Positions 53,001 through 64,000 of a DNA stretch of 64,000 bases are shown in pieces. A model generated the notes under the pieces. It ran no database searches. It had not been told where the DNA came from and saw nothing but the letters and a program-made list of their open reading frames with translations. Source of the DNA: Gavia stellata (taxonomy: Eukaryota > Chordata > Aves > Gaviiformes > Gaviidae). The first letter of the stretch is position 1, and each line of letters opens with the position of its first letter. The stretch spans positions 73,514,495 through 73,578,494 of the forward strand of contig NC_082597.1 in NCBI RefSeq assembly GCF_030936135.1, given 5' to 3'. The position numbers were made by a program, and so were the translations under genes.

Positions 53001-56000
53001 TACAGATTGTTCTGGTCTTCTAAAGTAGAGAGTACTAGAGAAAAGGGCAGATTGCAATTGTTACATTGCCTTCAGTCAGCGTATTCATTGAAAATACAAT
53101 TTGTCATTTCATTTTTCATTATAAACGAGTATGAGAATGTCTGCACTAAATCAATTGTAGCAGGTTACTTAGTAGTTTTAATTCTGGGTGGCTAAAATGC
53201 TCATAGCAAAAGTTTAACATGGCAAGCGATATTGTAGAACTATAGATTAATACCATATGGTCTGCAGCCTTGCTGAATGATGAGCCCTTACAGAAGGTAG
53301 GTTAGTGGAATGTTGCTGTAACAATGTTGCTTTACTCTGAACTATTTTGAAAATTTTTTTCAGTAACTAAATGGAGGCTCTGAAAGAGGCTGAAGGATAC
53401 TCCATTACTCCTGAGGTCTTTGAGCAACAGTAAATGATCAGTTAGATCTACATTGCAGTCAAAAGTGCAACTAAAATACATTTAGGTAGATCTGGCTAAC
53501 AGTAGCATTGTAGGCTATGATAGTGTGGGTGGATGGACTAGGCTGCCAGCCTGTCTGTAGTATTACGGCTGGTTTTGCTAGCTGCTTTTATGTGTCCCGT
53601 AGGTTTCTAAATTCTCTGGTCAAAGGGATAACAATAATGTAATGGTGAGTGCATTGATAAATGCAAAGATGTTTTTGCAACCGTGTTGCTGTTGTTCCTG
53701 TTATTTCTGTCCTATTCAGTCTGCCTGAGAGTCAAAGGAAGGCCTTAGAGGTTTAATTTTGAAAGTAGGATGTATTTCTGAGTATGGTCTTCAATATACC
53801 TTAGAGGCTATTGTCAAATGGTAGCTTTAATCATAACTTGACATTTCTAGCCCAGTTTCTCAGACAAACCTTCCATCCTACTCTTGCCTTCCCAGTGTTT
53901 TTTTGACCAACCCTTACAGACAGGCAGAACTCAAAGGTATTTAGTATCTACTAGTTTTGTGAAAACTGGCTAGAGACCCAAGCTAGTGTTTAATAGCCGT
54001 CAGCGCACGTGTAACTTGGAAGGAGCCTACAGCATTAATCTGAGTTGTGTTTAATCCAGAAGTTGGGGGAAGTGGGACTGCTGTGCAAGATTATGGGAGG
54101 TAGAATGTGAGGTCTTAGAAGGATGGAAAGGACTTTATGTTAATGCGGTAAACATAATGGGATCAGAGCTGCAAATGGAAAACAAAATTTCATTATCTGT
54201 TCACAAAACAATCCTTTTATCTATATTAGCATTAAATCAAAAGGGATGTCTTTGCCTTATGCATGCATGCTTTTTTGTTGCATTCAATTTCAGTATATAG
54301 TTCCGAATATGTACTTTTTCATTAAGCATCTTCCAAAGATCTCTGTGTCTGTTATTGAAGTAATTGGTGTTTACAAGACTTACTATATTTGTACACTCAG
54401 GAAATTTTTCAGGTGATCATAATATAGGCTGAGTTTTTCTATAAATTTAAAATGTCTGTAGATTGGACGTTCTAAGTTTTTCCACAATTTACATTCTACA
54501 TTTTCCTACAATTACTGTGCATGAGTTTTTCCTGGTACCATGTTTTGATGTAACAAAAAAATTGTTTCTTTTTCAGAGATTGGAATGGGACTAACAGGCT
54601 TTGGAGTATTTTTTCTTTTCTTTGGAATGATACTCTTCTTTGACAAAGCTCTTTTGGCTATTGGAAATGTAAGTGCCTGCTGTTTAGTCTTAGATTCTGC
54701 ACTGCTTAGAATTAATTATATGATACATTTAAATGTAGAACAATATGTTATCCATTTGAAACTGAATCACAAAAAATACTGTGGCTGTTTGGTATAAAGG
54801 AAGAGTTATGCTCAGTGATTTGAGCAAATAGTTTTCCCCCTATTAAAGTTAGAGCAGCTCACATCAACCTAAATTTTGTACCTCCAGGTCAGGCCTGCAG
54901 TATGTTGGTCAGACAAGAAGCAGCTTGTTCAACAGTTGTTATGCTGCTGCAAATAAGATTTTTAGATTGGCTGTCATTACTAACGCTTTCTTTTTCGTGA
55001 TCTTGTAAAAGAACTGTCAAATTTAAGTATATATTTGGATAAGAATAGTGTTCTGTGCACTCTAGCTTTGCTGTGCTTTATGAGGAAAGAAAGAAGTATG
55101 AACTGCTGATAGTCAGGGTTTAGAAGAGCCAATCACTTGTCATAGTAGAGAGGTTTAGTATCTTCAGTTTTTACCAAATCGAAGTTTTCCCTTAAAGCAG
55201 GATGGAGAAGTAAATCCTAGTTCTGATACGCAAAATTCCCAATCCAAAGCAAACACAAAATTACAGGGTGTTTTCTGAATGTGATATCTCTGTGCCTCTG
55301 CTATTCTCAGCTTCACCAGCCAGCCAAGAGCACAGCCTCGTACAGGTTCACATACACTTTTGCTGATGCCTAAAAGTTTGTGGTCAAAACTGATCAGTTT
55401 CATTGTGTGGCAGCAGAGTCAAACACTGAGATTCACTGAAGGAACATTTAAAAACATATATTTGAATGTGGGCGCATTAGTTGAAGCGTTGTTCTGAACC
55501 ATCAGTAAAGTGTATAGTGGAAGAGTAAAAAATAAAATAATGCTTATTTTTTCTTAATGGAAGGTGGAAATAAGAAATCCTGTTTAGGGAAAATGATGAA
55601 AACATAGGTAGGAAGAGACAATGACAGACTATGTGGTAACCAAAGATAATGCAAGAAAAGGTACTGTATCCTTACAGAAAATTAAAAAAAAAAAGTGATA
55701 TCAGAAAGGGGAAAAGGTGGTAAGAGGGTGGTTTATTAAATAACATACAAAACTTAAATTTCATCTATAATCTTGAGTAAAATCTGAGAAACTATTCCCT
55801 TTTCAGCAAAAATGTTGCCCAGATATATGCTTAAAAGCTGAAATAATTACAAGTCCTATTGCTAAAGGATGCAAAAAGTAGTTCTAACTAGTTAGGACTA
55901 GTGTGATAGTGTTCAGTTTGTACTGGAACTAGTAAACAGTAGAAAGACTATACACAGTAAAAAAAACCCCAAACCCAAACAAACAAGGAAGATAACTGAT

Positions 56001-59000
56001 ACCGCTCTTCAGCTGTTTTCCTTTTTTGGCTTTGCGCCGTTCAGTAGATTAGTAAAATCTATTGAAGAAGACCATGGTACAGAACAGAGCTGCTTTTGTA
56101 ACATGTCTGTTCTCAGTTTTTAGGAACCTTTGGTACCACCTTAGTGGTACTAAGCTTCAGCCCTGCTTGTGAATAATGATTGTACTTATGTTACAGGACA
56201 GATAATTGTTGTCACCAAGTCTTTTGACATGATTGTGTTTGTCAGAGTCCACAAAGATAGACTCGGCTCTTTTGGCAGCTGAGAGAAGAGTTTTCAATGC
56301 TAGCTACAAATGCTTTAAGATGGACTTTACAAAAGAAAATCACTAGTAAATTCCTTCTCACCATCTACCTTTCGGTATTAAAACAAGTTGTGCAAGAAAT
56401 GCATCTAATTTTGTAGAAAATGTGTATGTTTACATCCTAAACTTAGGAATATAATTAGCTATTTTCTTTATTTGGTTGGTTTTTGTCTTTTCTAGGTTTT
56501 ATTTGTGGCTGGATTGTCTTTTGTTATTGGTTTAGAAAGAACATTTAGATTCTTCTTTCAAAAACACAAAATGAAAGCAACGGGCTTTTTCCTGGGTGGT
56601 GTGCTCATAGTTCTCATTGGTTGGCCTTTAATAGGAATGATCCTTGAAATTTATGGGTTCTTCCTATTATTCAGGTAAGACTTGTCTCAAAATACCTTTC
56701 TGTGTTGGTGTATCTAGGAATAAATGTATTTGTTTAGTGTTGGCCGCATTACAGCTGACAAAGCGGCATCCTTTAAATATTCACTTTTGCTAGAATTTTA
56801 TATAAAGTTGTTGATTTACATTTGCAAGAGGTGGAAAGTTGGTAAGTATTTTTCTAGAACTCAAATTTGCTAATGTTTGTGAGGCATATACCAAACTGAC
56901 TTCGGTAATATTTTTCATGTCTAACCAAAGCATTGTAAAGCTTCAAAATATCTGGGAGCCCAAGTTGTTAGCAATACAAAGTTTAAATATCTCCTCCTTA
57001 AAAAAGGCAACTTAGATACTTAGTATTTTTCTGGTGGGGAGTTTGTTCTTTTCTTTAACAAATGGCACAAAATAGTTGGTTACAAACATCCTAAGGTTGT
57101 AACCTTACCATCTCATTACTATAGTAGCCCAATGAAAACATGTTTTCTGTCATGTTTCATTACACTTGTGCCCTAGTATAGTCAGAACTGCTGATTTTGG
57201 TTAGCATTATCTGGACTGAGTTAAGGAAAGGTGAAAATTCTTATTTTTTGAACAGCAATCTTGATACATGTTATAGCTTTCACAATGTGTCATTTAACTT
57301 CTTCATAAATGGAGTTGTAATAGTGAAATAATTTGACTTGTTACAACCTGTATATTTATATTTTATCTTTATTTCCATGGTTGAAGTTCCATACTTCAGT
57401 ATAAAACAAAGTACAAAATATGCTAATAAGTAAGAAGGGAGGCTTTTAGTTGTTCTTGGACTTCTGTTCAGATGAAGACTGTTCCATTAATGCTTATTAA
57501 TCTGGTAACAGACCCCTAAAATATTTTCAAAGTGCTCAGCTGCTGGCTAAATAATACAGTTCCTGTTAATCAAAATCAAACCAGTGTTTTCATGGCGCTC
57601 TTTTTTCCACTCAGTAAAATTGTATGTTAACCTTGTATTTAGTTTAGATAAAATGTTTAAATATTTTTGAAAAAAAAATCTGAACTTGGCTTTTAATATA
57701 TGTTTTGTATTGTTCTATTCTGTATTACTCTGAACTCTGTCACTGCAAATGTTTTGAGAATCACAGTATTTTATTGAATACGTTGTCACTTCTTGCATGT
57801 AACACTTGAGTTTAATCAGCCAGTACAAAGCAAGTAGAGTGTGTTTCCAACCAAACACCCCTCCTTTTAAAAGAAGCTCTTGAAAGAATTATAAATTACT
57901 ATGTCTAAGCAGGTATGGTTATGGATTATCTGTCAGTGCTAGCCAGGAGCTAGCAGGGTAAGAGAATGTTGAAAGGATTATAGAAAGTCAGTTAGTTATT
58001 CCTAGGTCACTAGGACTATCTCTTAGCCAGAAGAGTATCAACAAGGGATAGATAATTCCAGGTGTGACTGTTTATCTGATCTGTTTTAAATTAAAACATC
58101 TCTAGGCCATCTTTTCTAGTGCTTAATAGCTTAGAATCTAAATCCCTTGTTACAATCTTAGCTAGTTACTACTTCAAACAAAGCTTTTTGTTTTGCTTCA
58201 GTCTCGTTCGTTTTAACCATTATCGTGTTTTTGGCAACTTGCTCCTTTCTGAAGAAAGGCTCCATTTTTAACTTCCTTAAGCATCATTTTATATGATTCC
58301 TCAGGATCCCACTGTTTGGTTGCAGAAAACTTCCCTGGTTATCATTGGTCTCTGAAGTACATAATTTTCTTAGGCCCAAGGAGTACCAGATCAACTTACG
58401 CACCTTTGGATTTGTTAGGGCAGTATGTTGTGAGGATGGGCATTTCTGGGTGTCCTAATGATTCTAGTCATGTGGATTACCAGGACTTTTATATGAAAAA
58501 CATTTATATTTATCAACAGCAATTTAGCAGTTCTGGTAACTTTACTTCAACTCAGACTAAGTACAAATGTAAACCGCTGTATGGTACTTTTTTCAGTCTG
58601 TTGATTTTTAGACCACTAAACCAGTTCCACTAGGTGTTCAGATCCCTCTAGAATCTTTACTTGTAGGTTGTTGTCTTGCATATCTAGACTAGTACTATTT
58701 ACACAGTCATCTTTCATATGCCCTGTAGCAGTAATTGCAGAGCCCCTGTTGTCCACATAGCAATGGTTAGGTACTGGTGACCAAGAGCACTTAAACAAAC
58801 GACAGGATTGCAAAGATTATTATTTTTTTTTAAAGATGCATCTGACTGAAGTAAGAGAGAGACACAGTTGTTATTTTACTCTGGTTTAAATCTAGAATGT
58901 CTTTCCCTTCTTGTCTTTATTTAACATGCTGCCACAGGTTTCCTACCAGAAGTTTTGTCTTTTGCCATACTTTCACATGCTCAGATTGCATTCGATGGAG

Positions 59001-61550
59001 AGTTATTATGGGACAGTATGTCTTCTTGTACTCTAAGCTGCTTTTGGAGCCTTGTTTACATTACAGGCATCCAAAGTTGTGGCTAACAGTATTTTGTCCA
59101 TACTGACGATTCCTTATTCTTGGCTATACCAGTTGTTTTAAACTGTTACAAGTGGTTTGTGTGCCCTGCATCACAATTTACTGGACCACTGAAATGATCC
59201 AGGCTTTAAAAAAAGAAAATCTCCAGGAAAAACTTTCTGATATCGATATTATCCAACAAATAGTTCTTATCAGTGTAGTGAAGATGATGATGACTTGTGA
59301 AACTTCAGTTTCATTGTGGCTGAAGTTTTACTACTCATTAATCCTTATTCTACGCAGGAAATGTGTAGCTCAACAAGAGAACTTAGAATGCCACCACCAG
59401 CTGAATTACTGCAGTTGACTGCAAACAGCTGAGACACTGCAAGAGAAAATTTGTCTTCCTGCTGTAGAGATGAAGTGGGCAGTGCAGGGGGCTACAACGT
59501 AGCAGCTATGCTAGGCAACATCCCCTGGCTCATGACTCAAATCCTTGACTTTACATAAATTTGTCAAATAAGTGAATACACAACTCTGTCATGCTTAATT
59601 TTCTTTAGATAATGTGAAGAGTACCTTATAGGGTTTCAAAGGGGATTACTCAGAATTAACTTCTTGTTTTTACATCGGCTATTGCAAGAATGTATTTCCT
59701 ATAATGTAAAAAGAAATTATCTCAAAATATGTATGGTAACTTTGAGAAATTGGTTGGGAGCATCAGCTCTGTTGACTAAGTTGGGTATTCTTTCTTTAGT
59801 TATTTTTTGAAGAGCTGACTGAGGGTTGCCAGCTATGAAGAAAGTTAAGTCCATTTAAAAATAAGGTGTTTCTTTCCTGGTTTTCTCCTTTCTCTGCTGA
59901 ATGTGTGTTGATATATTTGGTAAAATTAATTTGCTGTTAACGAGCTACAGGATTTTATGTAATCTTGGTTTAAAAAAACCAAACTATTTGTTAATTTTAT
60001 AGCAGTATGAGAATAGTTTAATTATAGAAACTAATACAATCTTCTGATATCTTACATAAAGGGGGTTCTTTCCTGTGGTGGTTGGCTTTATTAGAAGAGT
60101 TCCAGTTCTTGGATATCTCTTGAATTTACCTGGTATAAGCTCGGTAAGTGTTCGGTACTTCATGCAAAATTTGAAGCTTATACTGTTTTTTATTCCATTG
60201 TTATAGCAGTAGTAGAAATGCATCAGAAATAAATCAAATATAACACTAGAACAGTGACTTTGAATGTATTCCTGTATAGTTCTTGCACCATACAGATCAC
60301 CTTCATTCCCAGTGAGAGACTTTTAGATGTAAAAGGAACAAAAGGACACCTTTGCAGAAGTTTACTAAGCCCCTGCTTACACGTTGTGAAGTGGAAAGAG
60401 CCCTGGATTGTGACTCGGAACGCTGGGGTTCTGCTTCATGCTTCACTGTTGGCCCTAGGTGACTAGACAGGCGAATCATGCCACTGTTCTGTGCCTCTTC
60501 TCCTGTCTGTACGATGAGGAGGACACTGTTTTTCTTTGTGTAGTATTTGGATATATTATGAAAAGTGGCCTGTAAAGGCAAACAGTTTAGTTCAATGTGA
60601 AGTTGCAGCCTGTACGGTGCATCCAGAAACTCTCATGATGCATAATCATTCATCAAATATATTTATTAAGGTCCACTACACCAGACTACATCTTGCTATT
60701 TACTAAGATTTGTATTTTTTCAAATGCAGTTTTCCATTTTCTTACCCAAATAGCCAGGGATTTGAAGACAATTAACAGGTGTCAGAAAGATGGTAATCTA
60801 GGGTGTTTCAGTCAACTACTTTTACTGTGTTAATTTCTGTATGTATTTTAACACAAGCATTTTTAACCCTAGTTTTAAAAGTAACAGTTTTAATAGCTAC
60901 TAATAAAAAATTGATAGGGGATATAACTTAGATGTATATAGTCTGTTTTTCTAAAAATTAGTGTTCAAGATCATCTGTTCCAGTCTTAATTTAGGCCAAG
61001 TTCTGGCTCCTAATTCATGATCAATTGAATGTTTCATTTGTCAATTGATCTTACATTTAATTTGATCATAATGGGGTTAAATCTTGTTTTAAAAAGATAA
61101 TTGTTAATGTTTTATTCAAAGCCTACGTAGGCTCAGAAGAGAATCCACAGTAATGGTCAGTTGAAATATCTTACTTGGTCTACTAATGCATGTGTGGCTG
61201 ATACTGTATTGTTTTGTTTTTATCATTAAGCTGGCAGTGTTATCTGCATTCTTCTATTTCCTTTTTCATTCTGTTGCATCTTCATGTTGCACTGTTAATG
61301 TCTATATGAGAAAAACATGTCATGCAGAAACACAATTGCAATGTAAGATTTTTAATTTTCACAAACTTAAATCATGAGACCTTGGTGAGTATTATTTGAC
61401 TCTCATTTTCAGTCGCATACTAACTGTGCAATTAGCAAGTAATATTTGAGAGTAACTTCACTGTACATAAATGTCATGCAGCTTAAAACCTTTTTGTTTC
61501 CTTTTCTACAGCTTGTAGATAAAGTTGGAGAAAGCAACAACATGGTATAA
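50071..61550 (+). CDS. GOLT1B: GOLT1B, Got1-family Golgi transport protein, 5 exons, 138 aa
   Basis: Coding exons: 50071-50095, 54577-54668, 56496-56674, 60062-60143, 61512-61550. All introns are GT-AG; phases close into 138 codons plus TAA, the same length as human. The protein begins MISLSDTQKIG and has four hydrophobic segments, about residues 12-30, 33-52, 67-88 and 91-109, separated by short charged loops (ERTFRFFFQKHKMK between the second and third). It ends in the conserved VDKVGESNNMV. The family (yeast Got1p) acts in ER-to-Golgi and Golgi vesicle traffic as a multi-pass membrane protein. The start was chosen from the conserved N-terminus and its good context (gcaaccATGA). It is divergent from RECQL across a shared CpG island. 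Confidence 0.97.
50096..54576 (+). other. GOLT1B: GOLT1B intron 1
   Basis: A 4.5-kb intron; the first 700 bases are CpG island with spurious long frames, the remainder AT-rich unique sequence. No mobile element was recognised. Confidence 0.75.
54577..54668 (+). CDS. GOLT1B: GOLT1B coding exon 2
   Basis: Acceptor tttttcag|AG, donor AAT|gtaagt. Encodes the first hydrophobic segment and the DKALLAIGN loop. Confidence 0.97.
56496..56674 (+). CDS. GOLT1B: GOLT1B coding exon 3
   Basis: Acceptor tttctag|GTT, donor TTCAG|gtaaga, phase 2. Encodes the second and third hydrophobic segments and most of the fourth. Confidence 0.97.
56675..60061 (+). other. GOLT1B: GOLT1B intron 3
   Basis: AT-rich intron. 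The open frame at 58316-58633 has no domain or splice context. No repeat family was recognised. Confidence 0.6.
60062..60143 (+). CDS. GOLT1B: GOLT1B coding exon 4
   Basis: Acceptor acataaag|G has a purine before AG and a weak pyrimidine tract; donor TCG|gtaagt. Encodes GFFPVVVGFIRRVPVLG. Confidence 0.94.
60388..60575 (+). mobile_element. MIR-like ancient SINE in GOLT1B intron 4
   Basis: The order of words matches the MIR core and 3' part as I remember it: gtggaaagagccctggattg, ggggttctgcttc, ctaggtgactag, then ctgtgcctcttctcctgtct and acgatgaggaggacactg (standing for the usual ctgtgcctcagtttcctcat, aatggggat). Identity is moderate, as expected for an element inactive since early amniote history. 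Alignment to a repeat library is needed. Confidence 0.6.
61512..61550 (+). CDS. GOLT1B: GOLT1B coding exon 5 (terminal)
   Basis: Acceptor ttctacag|CTT, then 12 codons LVDKVGESNNMV and TAA. A very short terminal coding exon, invisible to simple ORF length filters. Confidence 0.96.
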   Translation, partial: LVDKVGESNNMV

Positions 61551-62108
61551 TGACAAGAGGGCAGAAGACTGATTCTAAACTTAGTGTATTATTTATAAAA
61601 TCCTTTTGAAGAATACTCAGCACAAAGATTATGTTGTGTACAAAAGAAAAGCTTGTTACATTCTTTACATAACAGTTTAATTTAAAATGTATAGTCAACA
61701 ATATACATTAGAAAAGAAGCTCAGCAAGTATGCTTCTAGGAAAGTAACTCCAGAGTTCAGGAAGTAAACTGAAGAGGTGAAAGTCATGGAATAACCCATG
61801 TTACAACTGTTCAAGACTATTTTTGTTGTTTTTGGAAAACATGTTAGAGGCAATGAACCCTTGTGGAATTAATGGTGCCTGTACTTTACCTCCTTATTTT
61901 GAAGGTGCAGTAGAGCAAACAGGCCTACATTTTTAAGGGTGACCCAAACTTATCCAACCCTGTTGTGTAACCAACTTCTTGTGTAACAAGAGATGCGACT
62001 TTGCATGAAGGTTAAGATGACTGTTCATCTTTAAGTGTATTATGATAAAAAAAAAAAAGGAAACCCTACACGGTTCTGTTGTAAACATTTTTGTAAATAT
62101 GTGGCTGA

Positions 62109-62114
62109 AATAAA
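62109..62114 (+). terminator. GOLT1B: GOLT1B proximal polyadenylation signal
   Basis: Canonical AATAAA about 560 bp after the stop, followed by U-rich sequence. Confidence 0.65.
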
Positions 62115-62516
62115 ACATTGTTATCTTAATGTTTCAAAGCCAAATGTAAGTTGATTGTATTTGCCTTCCATTTCGGAATATGCAAAAGGTCAATCTTTAA
62201 TAACTTCAGTCTTAAATGTTGGTTCTGAACATGTAGAGCTCAGCAGGGAACTCTGGAAACGGACTTGCACTCCTTCCAGTTTGTTCTCCTTGAGTCATTT
62301 TACATGTGCATCTGGATGAGAATGTAGCCCCTTGCCACTAACATGAAAACTTTGTGAAATATGCTTAGTTCACAGAAAAATGCATTTGGTTAAGGTGCTG
62401 ACATAAACCCTGTGAAATGTATCCTATCAAAATTTGAACCTTTGTTTTTAAATAGTTTGAAGCTAAGGTTTCTTTGTTTACTCTGGAACTACAAATTGAC
62501 TTTTATTTTTTACTGT

Positions 62517-62522
62517 AATAAA
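62517..62522 (+). terminator. GOLT1B: GOLT1B distal polyadenylation signal
   Basis: Canonical AATAAA with a clear GU-rich downstream element (gttgtgtgtatgtgagtc, from about 62536), the better of the two sites. Confidence 0.75.
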
Positions 62523-62559
62523 ATGAAAACTTAAAGTTGTGTGTATGTGAGTCTCTGGG

Positions 62560-64000
62560 GTGAAAATTGAGCTAATGGGGCTAACTAAAGATCAAGTGCC
62601 AATCTCCATATGTTTTGTAACTTGGTGCTTGGGTTATCTTCAAATTACTTAAAACTTCTGTGAGTCACAGCAACAACTTTGCTGTTGCAGAGATTCTTAG
62701 CTAACCTGGAACACATGTCCCCTACTAATGCAAGGGTCACATTTTTGCTTCTATTAAAGTGTTAAACATTGTGCACTTTCGATAGATTTAGTTACATAGT
62801 ATCCTCACCTAACAAAATGTGACCATTAAGTAAATTGTATTTGTGGAGGCTTTGGGGGTTTCTGTTGTTTTTAGCTTTCTTTTCCCTTAAATGTAACCCT
62901 GAAAACACTGAAATGCAATGGTGGTATTTAAAGTAGCTATGTAGACTTAAAGGTCTAATGACTGTTTAATGGTGGTTTTTTTTTTCCTTTATTATGCAGT
63001 TAAAATTGGTATTTTCCAAAATAACTTTCAAGTTAAGAAGAATCCCTGTATACCAACCCTTTTGGAAATTGCTGCAAGGTTTATTTGTACAAGACATGTT
63101 TTATTTTCATTACAACTGTATAAATAGCTACAGTCTACTATTCCCAACATTTAATTTGCTTCCTTTTCAAATAGGCACAAAATTATTAATAGAAAAAATT
63201 GCCATTATATTTACAATGAGTAACATCTGAAAAATCGGTGGTTTTATTTTATAAATGAGAAAAAATGGCTATATTTGCCTAATGGCATGTGTGTTGTAGT
63301 TTACAGACAGGACTAAATATGACTTGCGGCTTCTACCTCAAGAGATGAACCAATTTTAACTGCTCCTGTAGATCTGTTGTGTGTTAAAATGACTAGAGAA
63401 TTAACACTACAGCAGTTTAGCAAACTCATCTTGTTTGCTTTGGTAGAGCACTAGTCTGTACTGTGGGAATCAAGTACCATTTAAAGCAGAGGGTGTTCAT
63501 CATTTACATTAGAAGTCAGCTACCTGAAGATTTTTTTTCTTGTCTTTTGAAAAGCAATGTGATGGGAAAGGTGTATTGCACCACATGACTACGGAGCTCT
63601 GACTGAAAGCAAATTGCTCGGTAAGCTGAAATACCATCATCAACAAGAAATTTGACGATATCTTTCAGAGGTGATGAATGTGTTGCTGTATATGATCTTT
63701 TAGCCCTCTGAAATGCTGGGATCTAGGCAGTTCATCTCACTTTTATTTAATTCATTGTTTTAAATCAAAAGTCAATTTTTGTCAGATGTGAACTGTTGTG
63801 AAAAGCATCTGAGGGAACAAAATCGTGTGTTGAATTTAGCATAGTCTTTATCCCTCAAGGTAATGTCTTTGAGAGAGTTTTGCCAAGATAAATGTAGGTG
63901 GCAGCAAAAGTCAAAATGACTTAGCCTTAAAAGTGTTTCTGTCGTTGTAAAAATATCTTTAACAGAAACATGCTTGGAACATTTCCCCTTTTAAATGTAA
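62560..64000. other. Intergenic sequence after GOLT1B, nothing identified
   Basis: AT-rich sequence without recognised exons, repeats or RNA genes. Amniote synteny would place SPX next, but nothing resembling it is in the window. Confidence 0.5.

Larger units (their letters stand above)
61551..62540 (+). other. GOLT1B: GOLT1B 3' UTR
   Basis: Sequence after the TAA up to the distal polyadenylation site. Two AATAAA signals at 62109 and 62517 imply UTR lengths of about 0.6 and 1.0 kb. Confidence 0.75.

Noticed and set aside
58316-58633. 105-codon frame in GOLT1B intron 3
   Set aside because: No domain and no splice sites linking it to GOLT1B, whose known exons already give the full-length protein.

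Overview
The window is vertebrate nuclear DNA and almost certainly avian. Three multi-exon genes with GT/AG introns can be read through completely. The dispersed repeats are CR1 LINEs whose 3' ends carry the bird/reptile 8-bp ATTCTRTG-type tail, plus an LTR of a type I associate with neoavian birds. The gene order PYROXD1 (+), RECQL (-), GOLT1B (+) matches the conserved amniote block (human 12p12).

Layout. 1-330 is a GC-rich, CpG-rich patch with no identifiable gene. 331-9280 is intergenic: AT-rich simple repeats, a CR1 3' end at 1850-2304, and an ERV-L-like provirus remnant (about 3850-6444) split by an antisense CR1 (4173-5437). A CpG-island promoter with five tandem 11-bp GC boxes precedes PYROXD1, which has 12 coding exons from 9537 to 26301 and a 499-residue product. 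PYROXD1 and RECQL converge; the roughly 6 kb between their stop codons holds the PYROXD1 3' UTR and a long decayed CR1. RECQL runs on the minus strand from an untranslated first exon in the CpG island near 49.4-49.9 kb to a stop at 32257; 14 coding exons give 661 residues. RECQL and GOLT1B are divergent and share a promoter with four CCAAT boxes and an E-box. GOLT1B has 5 coding exons (50071-61550), 138 residues, and a 3' UTR with two AATAAA signals. 62.6-64 kb shows no gene.

The three genes are not a functional pathway: PYROXD1 is a FAD/NAD(P)H oxidoreductase, RECQL a 3'-5' DNA helicase and GOLT1B a Golgi membrane protein. Their adjacency is conserved synteny. All three reading frames are intact across every splice junction (phases checked by hand), so they look functional. 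I found no CRISPR array, operon, tRNA or rRNA, and no new multi-gene system. The points most worth a second look are an aromatic substitution at the RECQL beta-hairpin tip, an 85-bp duplicated block in RECQL intron 1, the nested ERV/CR1 locus with an envelope-like membrane anchor, a MIR-like ancient SINE in GOLT1B intron 4, and the architecture of the two CpG-island promoters.
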